NCBI RefSeq assembly: GCF_000710035.2
Contig: NZ_JMJJ01000009.1
Span: 62,001 to 126,000, forward strand
From: Pantoea ananatis LMG 2665
GTDB lineage: Bacteria > Pseudomonadota > Gammaproteobacteria > Enterobacterales > Enterobacteriaceae
Length of the DNA: 64,000 bases
Direction of reading: 5' to 3'
Positions 49,155-57,745 of the stretch are shown piece after piece (positions within the stretch are counted from its first letter, which is position 1; each line of letters opens with the position of its first letter). Both the position numbers and the translations under genes were made by a program. The notes under the pieces are model-generated. The model was given only the letters and a program-made list of their open reading frames with translations, was not told where the DNA came from and did not search any database.

Positions 49155-49746
49155 GATAGTGATTTGTCCGGTTTTCGTCTGTCTGAGGCAGTGGGCTGCC
49201 AGGTCTCACAGCCCATGACGAGGCCGGAGCGTAAATAAAAAAACTGAGCGTGGTAATGAACTGCCTTTTACCCTGGCTTACGGCCCGCGCGCGCCGGGCC
49301 GCTTCAGGACAGGGCCTGAGCGAAAGATATAGCGGACTCGCTGCAGCAATGCAAGGCGCGGCGATGCTTATTCTTACCGGGTTCATCCCCTGATTACCGC
49401 TACCTTCTCTGACTACTGGGACGTAACATCAATCAATCGTCAATCGGTCCTGAATTCCGTCAATGTTATCCCTTTATTTATTGTGGGAATAAGGTGTTTT
49501 TGTTAAGGTCCCGTTCCGCCAGATAACCGTTAATTTCGCAGGTTTACCGCGATCTAATGATGTTTTTCCCGTGAGTGGCAAGGCTTAAAAAGAAAATATC
49601 TGGTGCAAACAGGCTGTTTCATTTCGGATGAGACAGGGCTGAATAATACTGAACTCACAGCCCTGTCTTGAAAGGATAAGGCTGTCTGTATCAGAGAATT
49701 AACAGGGTGCGATGCGCCACCTGTTTTTTATTATCAGGATTGTTGT
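49155..49746. other. Intergenic region, 592 bp, no gene seen
   Basis: This space divides the divergent MipA/OmpV and Ail/Lom genes and should hold their promoters. Open frames in it lack ribosome sites or similarity. An inverted repeat lies at 49631-49668. Confidence 0.6.
49631..49668. repeat. Inverted repeat ahead of the Ail/Lom gene
   Basis: AGACAGGGCTG (49631-49641) and CAGCCCTGTCT (49658-49668) are perfect 11-bp complements with a 16-nt spacer, 79 bp before the ATG. It could fold in the 5' leader or be an operator. Confidence 0.55.
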
Positions 49747-50307
49747 ATGAACAAGGTGATTATTTCCGCTATTTTCTGTGCGCTGCTGAGTGGTGCGGTG
49801 CCCGCAGTGGCAAGTCAAACGCTGTCTGTAGGCTATGCGCAGAGTAAAGTTGAAGATTTTAAAAATATGCCCGGTATGAATCTGCAATATCGTTATGAGT
49901 GGGACTCGCCGGTTAGCGTAGTGGCCTCTTTCACCACTCTGGAGAACAGTGAGGACAGCAACAGTTCTTTTTTTCAGCGCCATACGTCCGATCACGTAAG
50001 CGCAAAATATTATTCTTTACTGGCGGGGCCGGCATATCGTCTGAATCAACGGGTCAGTGTTTATGCGCTGGCCGGCTTTTCCCATGCCGCGATGAGCCGC
50101 CAGTATCACGGCTATGATTCTCAGGGAATGCCTCAGGACATCCAGTTTTCGGAGACGACCAATGCGTTGGCTTACGGGGCCGGTATTATCATTAACCCGG
50201 TTGATTATCTGTCTGTAACCCTGGGTTACGAAGGTTCCCGCACCCGGGTTGAAGGAGAGCAACGCGCTGTTAACGGCGTTAATCTGGGGGTGGGTTACCG
50301 TTTCTGA
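49747..50307 (+). CDS. Ail/Lom/OmpX-family outer-membrane protein
   Basis: A 186-residue protein with signal peptide (MNKVIISAIFCALLSGAVPAVA) and an eight-strand barrel of the Ail/Lom type. Strand patterns include SVGYAQSKVEDFKNMPGMNLQYRYEW, KYYSLLAGPAYRLNQRVSVYALAGFSHA and the closing VNGVNLGVGYRF with terminal F. Family members give attachment, serum resistance or membrane stability. ATG has a weak ribosome site (AGGATTGTTG). Confidence 0.87.
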   Translation: MNKVIISAIFCALLSGAVPAVASQTLSVGYAQSKVEDFKNMPGMNLQYRYEWDSPVSVVASFTTLENSEDSNSSFFQRHTSDHVSAKYYSLLAGPAYRLNQRVSVYALAGFSHAAMSRQYHGYDSQGMPQDIQFSETTNALAYGAGIIINPVDYLSVTLGYEGSRTRVEGEQRAVNGVNLGVGYRF

Positions 50308-50428
50308 TTGCACGTTTATGCAGATTTGCTCTGCATCCTTCGCGGCGTGCCTCTCACCGTTTCAGAATACGCATAACGCCGCTGGCCCTTCAGAAACCCG
50401 GCTACTGGCAACTTGCTGCGCCGAGTGA

Positions 50429-51040
50429 TCAGGATGCGGGCGGCGTGGTTCGGGCAAAGCTTTCGCGCTGAAACAGGTTTTCTGCCAGCTTGACTAACGC
50501 CGGGCGGCCAACGCACCAGTTCGGCACGACGCGACGGAAATTCAGATAACCGATCATGCAGCCCGTCGCAATATCCGCCAGATTAAGTGCGCCAGTGTTG
50601 ATCCATTTTCCTTCGTTCACGGAGGCTTCCAGGCTGTCCAGGCCACGCTGAATCTTTTCACGATTACGCAGTAAAACCTCTTCTGACTGCATATCGCCCG
50701 GACGTAACTGCTCACGCACAATCACCAGCGCCGCGTCACTGATACCGTCAGCTAACTTCTCGAGCTGACGAACGTTTAACGATGCGAGGGAAGTGTCAGG
50801 CAATAAAGCAGGCGTCGGGCTGCGCTGTTCCAGGTACTCAGCGATGATGCTGGAATCGAACCAGATCTGATCGTCCTCCGCGACCAGTGCAGGTACTTTT
50901 CCCAACGGATTATATTGCGGAACGTGGCTGTCATCGCTGTAAGGCGAAGCATTAACGAATTCAAACATCATACCTTTTTCCAGCATGATGATAGATATCT
51001 TGCGTACAAAAGGGCTGGTATAGCTGCCAATCAGTTTCAT
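50429..51040 (-). CDS. yibF: Glutathione S-transferase family protein YibF
   Basis: A 203-residue GST-fold protein closely matching E. coli YibF. The thioredoxin-like domain begins [23 protein letters not shown], with the active-site serine in TSPFVRK, and the cis-proline is in GKVPALV. The helical C-terminal domain contains [17 protein letters not shown] and [12 protein letters not shown] segments. Its substrate is unknown. The ATG at 51040 is used; upstream extension lacks similarity. In E. coli yibF follows selA, but here it is next to fdhE. Confidence 0.93.
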   Translation of the reverse strand: MKLIGSYTSPFVRKISIIMLEKGMMFEFVNASPYSDDSHVPQYNPLGKVPALVAEDDQIWFDSSIIAEYLEQRSPTPALLPDTSLASLNVRQLEKLADGISDAALVIVREQLRPGDMQSEEVLLRNREKIQRGLDSLEASVNEGKWINTGALNLADIATGCMIGYLNFRRVVPNWCVGRPALVKLAENLFQRESFARTTPPAS

Positions 51041-51076
51041 TGCGTAGCTCCGTTTAGCGAGGTTTTTTAGCAATAG

Positions 51077-52000
51077 CTATTCACCAGGGAACATAAAGGG
51101 ATTCAGACTGCTTCGTGTAAAGCCTTCCTGCTCCATACGGGCATCCAGCACCAAAGAAGCGAGATCGTCCGCGACGGGTTCAATTGCCGGATTCTTTTGC
51201 TGGTACAAGATTTTCAGATAGCTACCACAGTCACCACAGCTTTCAGCTTTTACTGCTGCATGTTCACTGTCCAGCGACCAGTAGTGAAGATCGCGGGATT
51301 GTTCGCAGTTTGTGCATTTGCTACGCACCACGTACCACTCACTTTCGCACAGATTGCAATGCAGGTAACGTGCGCCTTCGTCGGTGCCCATATGAACCAT
51401 GCTGGCAACGGGCATGCTGTTGCACACCGGGCAGTACTGGCGTTGATTGCCCATCTCTGCCTGTGCTTTACCCGGTATCAACGCCGCCATTTGCGCCCAG
51501 TAAATTGACAGTGACGCCCAGATAAAAGGCGCTTTGTCGCTACTGACCTGAGCATACTCGCCCGCAAAGAGTGCGCTGGCCATCGTTTCCAGCTCGCTGG
51601 CAGAGGCTTTTTCCAGGTTCTCCAGCACTGCCAGCGCCTGGCCGCTCATCTCGGGTTTAAGTTCCGCAATCAGCGAATGCAACAGGCGGTGCCAGTGCGT
51701 ATCCCGCGGTAAAGTATGAATATCCAGCGGCGGTTTGCCTTCCTGAGCACTCTGTACCAGGCGGGCATGAAGATTCATCTGCAGCGGATGGTCATACAGC
51801 ACAATTTCCTGCGCCTGGGCTATGACGGCGGCAAAGCGTAAATAATCGCCCAGTGGATTTTTAGCGGCCAGATCACGCAGTCGCGCGGCGCGGCGGCTGT
51901 ATAAACGCTTCAACTGGGGGAAAAGTAACGGCGGGATTGTCTCCGCTGGATTTTTTTCGCTCTTCTCCAACTGATCTTGCGGGATAATGCGGATGCTCAT
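51077..52000 (-). CDS. fdhE: Formate dehydrogenase accessory protein FdhE
   Basis: A 307-residue cytoplasmic protein that matches E. coli FdhE. The ATG at 52000 ([11 protein letters not shown]) aligns with its start. The C-terminal half contains four CxxC pairs that bind iron (CPVC, CNLC, CTNC, CGDC), conserved in order. FdhE interacts with the catalytic subunits of respiratory formate dehydrogenases. In E. coli it is the last gene of fdoGHI-fdhE; here the fdo genes are absent upstream and the divergent neighbour is fdhD itself. Confidence 0.95.
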   Translation of the reverse strand: MSIRIIPQDQLEKSEKNPAETIPPLLFPQLKRLYSRRAARLRDLAAKNPLGDYLRFAAVIAQAQEIVLYDHPLQMNLHARLVQSAQEGKPPLDIHTLPRDTHWHRLLHSLIAELKPEMSGQALAVLENLEKASASELETMASALFAGEYAQVSSDKAPFIWASLSIYWAQMAALIPGKAQAEMGNQRQYCPVCNSMPVASMVHMGTDEGARYLHCNLCESEWYVVRSKCTNCEQSRDLHYWSLDSEHAAVKAESCGDCGSYLKILYQQKNPAIEPVADDLASLVLDARMEQEGFTRSSLNPFMFPGE

Positions 52001-52445
52001 AGAGGGCATTTTCCTGTTTTGTTGGCTGATTACGCGATTCACGACACCAGCAAGAATAGGTTTTCAGTCGTGGCTCAGGCCATTCGGACGGTGGCTTTGT
52101 CGCCGGTTTTACGTTTTTTCTGTTGCGGTTATCTCCATCATGACAGGACTCGTCGTCAGTCAGAAGATTGCAGCATTTCAGGATCTCATCAATGTTCCCG
52201 ACAGGCTGATCATAGCAGTCCAAATCCCGCCCTTGTGGATGAAATGTATTTTTCCCGAGGCTGGATGATTTCATACAGATAGACATCGAGCATGCCGGGC
52301 CAGCCGCGCGCCATTTCACGCTTTATGCTATCAGGGTGCCATGCGCTTGTTGCTCTCTGTCAGCAGGTTCAGAATAGGCACTATTCAGCATAACGGAATA
52401 CTATTACCTTTCAATCATTGCGGAATCAGCCAGGATCAGAAAAAA
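52001..52445. other. fdhE-fdhD divergent intergenic region, 445 bp
   Basis: No gene or clear repeat is seen. It should contain both promoters. In E. coli this interval holds the structural genes fdoG, fdoH and fdoI, of which no trace is seen here. Confidence 0.6.
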
Positions 52446-53270
52446 GTGAATAAAAACGAGGCGAGAAGTGATGCTGATGTAATCGGGAATGCCGGTCTGC
52501 GTGAAACTCTGGTGTGGCAACGTGACGATTTACATCACTCCCGGGCTGACTGGCTAGCGGAAGAGGTTCCCGTGGCGCTGGTTTATAACGGCATTTCCCA
52601 CGTCGTGATGATGACAACGCCCAAAGACCTGGAGGCTTTTGCCATCGGTTTTTCTCTCTCTGAAGGCATTATCGATGCGCCGGCAGATATCTTCGGTATG
52701 GATGTGGTCGCGGGTTGCAATGGCATTGAGGTACAGATTGAGCTATCCAGCCGTCGTTTTATGGCGCTGAAAGCGCAGCGACGGGCCCTGGCGGGGCGGA
52801 CCGGCTGTGGCGTTTGCGGGGTTGAGCAACTGGACCAGATTGGTAAGCCGCTTACGCCGTTGCCGTTCACCCAGCGGTTTACGTTAGCGCATCTGGATCG
52901 CGCACTGGGGCAACTTAACCAGTTTCAGCCAGTGGGGCAAAAAACGGGCTGTACCCATGCAGCGGCCTGGATACAGCCTGATGGTGTGCTGATTCACGGC
53001 TGCGAGGACGTCGGTCGTCATGTGGCGCTGGATAAGCTGTTGGGCTATCGCAGTCAGGCCGCCTGGGGCGAGGGCGCCCTGTTAGTTTCCAGTCGCGCCA
53101 GCTATGAGATGGTGCAGAAATCTGCAATGTGCGGCGTGGAGATTCTGTTTGCCGTCTCCGCTGCGACCCGACTGGCTGTTGAGGTTGCAGAACGCTGCAA
53201 CCTTACCCTTGTCGGTTTCAGTAAGCCGGGCCGGGCGACCATTTACACTCATCCACAGCGGCTGATGTAA
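52446..53270 (+). CDS. fdhD: Sulfurtransferase FdhD for formate dehydrogenase
   Basis: A 274-residue protein that passes sulfur from IscS to the molybdenum cofactor of formate dehydrogenases. The catalytic cysteines are C121 and C124 in [12 protein letters not shown], the same positions as in E. coli. I choose GTG 52446 as start because [12 protein letters not shown] aligns with the E. coli N-terminus and AGGA lies about 10 bp upstream; a longer ATG-started frame from 52341 is unlikely. The cofactor-binding region [18 protein letters not shown] is intact. Confidence 0.94.
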   Translation: MNKNEARSDADVIGNAGLRETLVWQRDDLHHSRADWLAEEVPVALVYNGISHVVMMTTPKDLEAFAIGFSLSEGIIDAPADIFGMDVVAGCNGIEVQIELSSRRFMALKAQRRALAGRTGCGVCGVEQLDQIGKPLTPLPFTQRFTLAHLDRALGQLNQFQPVGQKTGCTHAAAWIQPDGVLIHGCEDVGRHVALDKLLGYRSQAAWGEGALLVSSRASYEMVQKSAMCGVEILFAVSAATRLAVEVAERCNLTLVGFSKPGRATIYTHPQRLM

Positions 53271-53457
53271 ATGCTGAGCAGCGCGAATGAGTGCCTGCAG
53301 AAGCGGTTATCAGGCCGTCACGGGCTCGCTGACTGCGCCTGCGCGAAGCCCGTTTTGCGGTCAGCATCAAACGAAAAATGCGCAGTCTTTGCATGTTTTT
53401 TCAAAACCTTATGTTTAATAGGGCATTGATTACGCTTTTACCGATCATGAATTTAAC

Positions 53458-53463
53458 TATAAT
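53458..53463 (+). promoter_or_regulatory. sodA promoter -10 box
   Basis: TATAAT lies 69 bp before the sodA ATG in a context (AACTATAATG, then CTGCTTACGCGGCA) that recalls the E. coli sodA promoter region. The -35 is weak, in line with activator and repressor control (SoxS, Fur, ArcA in E. coli). Confidence 0.6.
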
Positions 53464-53532
53464 GATAAGACTGCTTACGCGGCACGTGCCGACATTGTCG
53501 TGCTGCTCAAACACTAAATGGAGAGGAAGAAC

Positions 53533-54150
53533 ATGAGTTATTCACTGCCATCCCTGCCTTACGCCTACGACGCACTGGAACCGCACTTTGACAAGCAGAC
53601 GATGGAAATCCATCACACCAAACATCATCAGACCTATGTCAACAACGCCAATGCGGCGCTGGAAGGCACTGAATTTGCTGATCTGCCCGTTGATGAACTG
53701 ATCACTAAGCTGGATCAGCTGCCAGCAGACAAAAAAGGCCCGCTGCGCAACAACGCAGGTGGTCATGCTAACCACAGTCTGTTCTGGAAAGGCCTGAAAA
53801 CCGGCACGGCCCTTCAGGGCGAACTGAAGGCGGCTATTGAGAAAGATTTTGGTAGCGTTGAGAAATTCCAGGAAGAGTTTGAGAAAGCGGCGACCACCCG
53901 TTTCGGTTCAGGTTGGGCCTGGCTGGTTAAAAAAGGCGACAAACTGGCCGTGGTTTCCACTGCTAACCAGGATAATCCACTGATGGGCGAGGCCGTCGCT
54001 GGCGTTTCTGGCTATCCGATCATTGGTTTGGATGTGTGGGAACACGCCTACTACCTGAAGTATCAGAACAAGCGTCCGGACTACATCAAAGCGTTCTGGA
54101 ACGTGGTTAACTGGGACGAAGCGGCAGCCCGCTTTGCATCGGCTAAGTAA
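53533..54150 (+). CDS. sodA: Manganese superoxide dismutase
   Basis: A 205-residue cytoplasmic enzyme that converts superoxide to peroxide and oxygen. The start is the ATG at 53533 ([17 protein letters not shown]), with GAGGAAG upstream. Metal ligands are H27 in MEIHHTKHH, the histidine in [10 protein letters not shown], and the aspartate and histidine in [18 protein letters not shown]. It is followed by a strong terminator and is a single-gene unit. Confidence 0.97.
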   Translation: MSYSLPSLPYAYDALEPHFDKQTMEIHHTKHHQTYVNNANAALEGTEFADLPVDELITKLDQLPADKKGPLRNNAGGHANHSLFWKGLKTGTALQGELKAAIEKDFGSVEKFQEEFEKAATTRFGSGWAWLVKKGDKLAVVSTANQDNPLMGEAVAGVSGYPIIGLDVWEHAYYLKYQNKRPDYIKAFWNVVNWDEAAARFASAK

Positions 54151-54170
54151 GCGATAACCCAAGAGACCTG

Positions 54171-54201
54171 ACCGGCAGAACCTGTTCTGCCGGTTTTTTT
54201 T
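54171..54201 (+). terminator. Rho-independent terminator of sodA
   Basis: ACCGGCAGAA and TTCTGCCGGT pair around CCTG, with a run of eight Ts, 20 bp after the sodA stop codon. Confidence 0.92.
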
Positions 54202-54241
54202 CGCCTGAATATCTGGTTTTCGTCCTTTTCCGGTCTGAATG

Positions 54242-54271
54242 TTGCCATTGCCATTGCCATTGCCATTGCGA
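54242..54271. repeat. Hexanucleotide tandem repeat (TTGCCA)4 plus variant
   Basis: Four perfect copies of TTGCCA and a fifth variant (TTGCGA) follow the sodA terminator. The array is intergenic, so changes in copy number would not shift a reading frame. Confidence 0.85.
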
Positions 54272-54458
54272 TAGCTGATGCTGCGCTGCCCGCACCGCTT
54301 CCCACCTTTAAAGCCCAACGTTCGAAGTCAGTTAAACCAGAATTAAACGAAGCGTCAGTTTATCCCGGTAAGTTTTTAACAATTTGAGTCATTAACCTGT
54401 CGTTGATGTGGCTCGTTTTATCATCAGCGCCACTATCAAATTAATAAGAACTTATGCC

Positions 54459-55421
54459 ATGTCTATTTATACTACACACGAGCCGGTTGCTGATTCGTAT
54501 GCCTCTCTTTTTTTTCAATTGGTCAGCGGAAAGTACGTGCCAAATAAACGTTGGCTAAGCCGTCAATTCCGTTTTAAATTTGCCTTAAGGACGCTGATTG
54601 CGCCCGTGACCACATTGCGCTATTTACAGCAGCTCTCAGAGTTACCCCGGTTTTCGCAATTAATGCGTGTGCAGGGAGTCTTACCCGCGAAGTTACATCG
54701 CCCTTATCTGCGTGCCGGAATGGGTGTAGCTGCACGCGCCCAGGCTATTCTCGACCATTATCATTTAATGAACAGCCTGGATAATCTTCAACTTCGCCAG
54801 GTTTTACAAAGTGGCGAAGAGAGCGTGCTGGCCAGGCTGAAGGGTAAAAATGATGAAGATTTTGTCATTGCCTGTAGCTCAGGTTATTACGATCGTGAAG
54901 GTGAAATAACCTTAGTCTTGCGTTATCAGGGAGAAGGCTTAGCCTCACTTTCATTCACGATCTTGAACGAGGAAAACGCGCGCACACTCTTAATCGGTGG
55001 CTTACAGGGACCGCGTAAAAGTATCAGCAATGATGTTATTCGTGATGCAACCAAAGCGGCACATGGTTTATTTCCTAAACGCTTATTGATGGAAGTCGTC
55101 TTTATTTTATCTCAGCAATGTGGTGTCAGGAAAATAGCGGCGGTAGGGGATGAAACGCATGTTTTTCGCAGCCTGCGTTATCGCCAGAGTAAAGAGGATA
55201 AATTCCATGCCAGCTACAGCGATTTCTGGCTGACGATCAACGGAAAGGAGCGTGCTGACGGCGTCTTTATGCTGCCGCTGGCGCTGCCGCGTAAAACGCT
55301 GGAAGAGATTGCCAGTAAGAAGCGCGCGGAATACCGCCGTCGTTATACGCTGCTGGATACGCTGGCAGAGCAGGTTGGGACTGCTACTGGCCAGCAAAAC
55401 AGCGGTCGGGCCGCCGCCTGA
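54459..55421 (+). CDS. VirK/YbjX family protein (DUF535)
   Basis: A 320-residue protein of the VirK/SomA/YbjX family. Recognised parts are KRWLSRQFRFKFALRTLIAPVTT in the N-terminal part, YYDREGEITLVLRYQGEGLASLSFT in the middle and HASYSDFWLTINGKERADGVFMLPL near the end. YbjX and VirK affect resistance to antimicrobial peptides and membrane properties in other enterics, but the reaction is unknown. There is no signal peptide. The ATG at 54459 begins MSIYTTHEPVAD; the upstream frame has no similarity. Confidence 0.88.
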   Translation: MSIYTTHEPVADSYASLFFQLVSGKYVPNKRWLSRQFRFKFALRTLIAPVTTLRYLQQLSELPRFSQLMRVQGVLPAKLHRPYLRAGMGVAARAQAILDHYHLMNSLDNLQLRQVLQSGEESVLARLKGKNDEDFVIACSSGYYDREGEITLVLRYQGEGLASLSFTILNEENARTLLIGGLQGPRKSISNDVIRDATKAAHGLFPKRLLMEVVFILSQQCGVRKIAAVGDETHVFRSLRYRQSKEDKFHASYSDFWLTINGKERADGVFMLPLALPRKTLEEIASKKRAEYRRRYTLLDTLAEQVGTATGQQNSGRAAA

Positions 55422-55428
55422 AACATGA

Positions 55429-55791
55429 TCAAAAGGCGTTTTTAGCAAATCCGGTCATAACGCTAAGCCCCATTTCTCGTCCCAGCGCGGTCATTGGATG
55501 CACCACCACCAGGCCGCGCACGCTTTTCTTCAATGCGCCTAAATTTGCCTGCTCTTTTTTCGTAATTTCGCGGCTGAACGGCAATTTTTGCAGTTTTTGC
55601 GCTTCCAGGCTCAGCTTAACGTCACGCTGACTGCGAAGGCGCTCAATTTCCGTTACCAGCGTTTCTTTCTCTTTCAGCAACGCGCCCAGCTTTTCAGCAT
55701 CACCGGATTCGAGTAACTGAGGCTCTTTACGATTCAGCGCGTCAAGTTGATCGCTGAGACGTTTAATTTCGTTTTTTTCTTGCTCTTTCAT
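55429..55791 (-). CDS. yibL: Ribosome-associated protein YibL
   Basis: A 120-residue protein that is almost colinear with E. coli YibL. The N-terminal half is a charged coiled coil ([45 protein letters not shown]). The C-terminal half is strongly conserved ([36 protein letters not shown]). It cofractionates with ribosomes in E. coli; its role is unclear. In E. coli it also lies next to mtlR. Confidence 0.93.
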   Translation of the reverse strand: MKEQEKNEIKRLSDQLDALNRKEPQLLESGDAEKLGALLKEKETLVTEIERLRSQRDVKLSLEAQKLQKLPFSREITKKEQANLGALKKSVRGLVVVHPMTALGREMGLSVMTGFAKNAF

Positions 55792-55893
55792 GACAACAAC
55801 TCGTTGAGGAAAACAGGCTAAGGATACACCAAATTTAACGTAGATTCTCGGTGGTTAGCGTGAAAAGGGGAGCCTTGAGGCTCCCGGCGGGAT

Positions 55894-56496
55894 TTAGCTG
55901 ACTGACTTTTTAAACGCCTGTTTCATACTAATGCGGGAAATCAGTTCGGTGAGTGACAGGACCATAGTGGAGCGTACCATCTGCAGATAACGTTGCTGCT
56001 GCATCGCCTGTAGTGCTGCATCTTCAGCATGAAATGTGGGAACGGGGGGCCAGGCCGCCACGCAGTGCAATTCACCAAAGGGTCCCAGAATTTCATCATC
56101 AGTAAAACGGTAATCGCCCGCGTCATGATTGAGTTCTTCACGCAGCGCCAGCAGTAACTCACAGTCTTCATATTCATGCCGACTAATCACGCCAAGGCCA
56201 TAGATCAGCTTGAGCCTGACGGAGAGCTCACCTAACGGACCGTCGCCCAGCAGCAAGGGCTCTACGGCGTATTTCACCGCGTAGTCATCTTTACGGAATA
56301 CCTGCAGCACCAGCACATTGACGGCTTCAGCTAACAACTCGACAGCGGCGAACAAAAAGCTTCTCACCGAGCGTCCAGCGTTCAGGCGTTCAAGCACCCG
56401 GTTTTCAAAAGCCTGCTTTTCTTCCATTCTTGCCTGCATCAGTGTAGTGCTGCTGTCGGGGGCCCGTTTATTGCCCCCGATCTGGGTCGCTAACAT
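55894..56496 (-). CDS. mtlR: Mannitol operon repressor MtlR
   Basis: A 200-residue all-helical protein of the MtlR family. FENRVLERLNAGRSVRSFLFAAVELLAEAVNVLVLQVFRKDDYAVKYAVEPLL and FTDDEILGPFGELHCVAAWP match E. coli MtlR. It represses the mannitol operon, probably through another partner since it has no helix-turn-helix of its own. The ATG at 56496 is 7 bp after the mtlD stop codon. The first 25-30 residues are variable, so the start is less certain. Confidence 0.92.
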   Translation of the reverse strand: MLATQIGGNKRAPDSSTTLMQARMEEKQAFENRVLERLNAGRSVRSFLFAAVELLAEAVNVLVLQVFRKDDYAVKYAVEPLLLGDGPLGELSVRLKLIYGLGVISRHEYEDCELLLALREELNHDAGDYRFTDDEILGPFGELHCVAAWPPVPTFHAEDAALQAMQQQRYLQMVRSTMVLSLTELISRISMKQAFKKSVS

Positions 56497-56503
56497 GGGG
56501 CTA

Positions 56504-57652
56504 TTATGCCATGGCGTGCCAGGCACTCACGGCCTCTTTTATTATTTCACTCTCAGCATCCAGTCCTGAAACCTGCGCTAAGGTTGCCTGCGGACCTTTT
56601 TCCGCCAGCAGCGCGGCTAACTCCTGCGCCTGGGGATCCTGATCGCTATGATAATGCATTGCAGCAGCAATGCCCTGAACCAGGTTGGCATGCGGCAGGC
56701 CATATTCCAGCGTGCCGAGTGTCGGTTTAATCAGGCGGTCGCCTGCGCTCAGCTTGCGGATTGGCTGACGACCTACGCGTTCAACGTCATCTTTCAGATA
56801 GGGATTTTCAAAGCGGCTAATAATTTTTTGAATATAAGCAGCATGCTTGTCTGCTTCGAAGCCGTAGCGTCTAATTAGTACCGCGCCACTTTCTTCCATC
56901 GCACCCTGGACGACCGCGCGAATATTCTCATCGAGAATGGCATCGCGAATAGTCTGGTGCCCCGCCTGTTGCCCCAGATAGGCCGTAATTGCGTGGCCGG
57001 TATTCAGGGTGAAAAGTTTACGTTCCACAAAGGCCATCAGGTTATCGGTCAGTTCCATGCCCGGAATGGTGGGCAATTCGCCTTTAAACTGGGTTTTGTC
57101 CACAATCCATTCGCTGAAGGTTTCCACCGTGACTTCCAGCGGATCCTGACTGCCTGCTTCAGAAGGGGGAACAATACGGTCTACTGCTGAATCCACAAAG
57201 CCAACGTGTTGTTCGAGCCAGACATGATATTCAGAAGGCAGCGCCTGTAGCACGTGCTGCTTAAGCTGGCTGGTTCCACGCACCATATTTTCACAGGCGA
57301 TAATATTTAACGGCCGAACATTGCCGTTATCACTGCGTTTGGCCAGACCTTTTGCCACGCTGGCAGCGATGCGCTCAAGGATTTGCGGACCAACGGCAGT
57401 GGTAACGAGATCGACATCCGCGATCAGTCCAGTAATGTCGTCGCTGGTGCTGTTCACGGCGCTGACGCCCTTAACCACTTCAACTTTGGCCTGTTCACCT
57501 ACCACATGCACGGGATATTCATGACGTGCATTAAGGGCATCCAGCACTGCCTGATTCACATCTGCAAAAATCAGCTCAATACCGGCATCTGCCAGCAGTT
57601 TGCCGATAAAACCACGACCGATGTTGCCTGCTCCAAAATGTAACGCTTTCAT
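56504..57652 (-). CDS. mtlD: Mannitol-1-phosphate 5-dehydrogenase
   Basis: A 382-residue NAD-dependent polyol dehydrogenase (E. coli 382). It turns mannitol-1-phosphate into fructose-6-phosphate. The nucleotide-binding motif is [20 protein letters not shown], and the catalytic lysine region lies in [21 protein letters not shown]. The ATG at 57652 is used. It follows mtlA after a 93-bp gap that holds two hairpins, one with a T-run. Confidence 0.97.
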   Translation of the reverse strand: MKALHFGAGNIGRGFIGKLLADAGIELIFADVNQAVLDALNARHEYPVHVVGEQAKVEVVKGVSAVNSTSDDITGLIADVDLVTTAVGPQILERIAASVAKGLAKRSDNGNVRPLNIIACENMVRGTSQLKQHVLQALPSEYHVWLEQHVGFVDSAVDRIVPPSEAGSQDPLEVTVETFSEWIVDKTQFKGELPTIPGMELTDNLMAFVERKLFTLNTGHAITAYLGQQAGHQTIRDAILDENIRAVVQGAMEESGAVLIRRYGFEADKHAAYIQKIISRFENPYLKDDVERVGRQPIRKLSAGDRLIKPTLGTLEYGLPHANLVQGIAAAMHYHSDQDPQAQELAALLAEKGPQATLAQVSGLDAESEIIKEAVSAWHAMA

Positions 57653-57678
57653 AAAATTGACCCATATCAAATAACGAT

Positions 57679-57698
57679 GGGGCGGGCATGTCCGCCCC
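57679..57698 (-). repeat. Second hairpin in the mtlA-mtlD gap
   Basis: GGGGCGG and CCGCCCC pair around a 6-nt loop, between the T-run of the upstream hairpin and the mtlD start. It may mask or protect the mtlD leader. Confidence 0.5.
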
Positions 57699-57699
57699 C

Positions 57700-57726
57700 A
57701 AAAAATGGGACGGGCACAACCGCCCC
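57700..57726 (-). terminator. Terminator-like hairpin between mtlA and mtlD
   Basis: On the minus strand GGGGCGG and CCGTCCC pair (one G-T) around TTGTGC, then A and six Ts follow. It lies 20 bp after mtlA inside the operon and would be expected to cut downstream transcription partly. Confidence 0.65.
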
Positions 57727-57745
57727 AGGGAAATGTCGGACCCGG

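Noticed and set aside
49108..49386. 92-codon minus-strand frame upstream of the MipA/OmpV gene
   Set aside because: Low complexity and no start signal; it overlaps the signal-peptide codons of the real gene in another frame.
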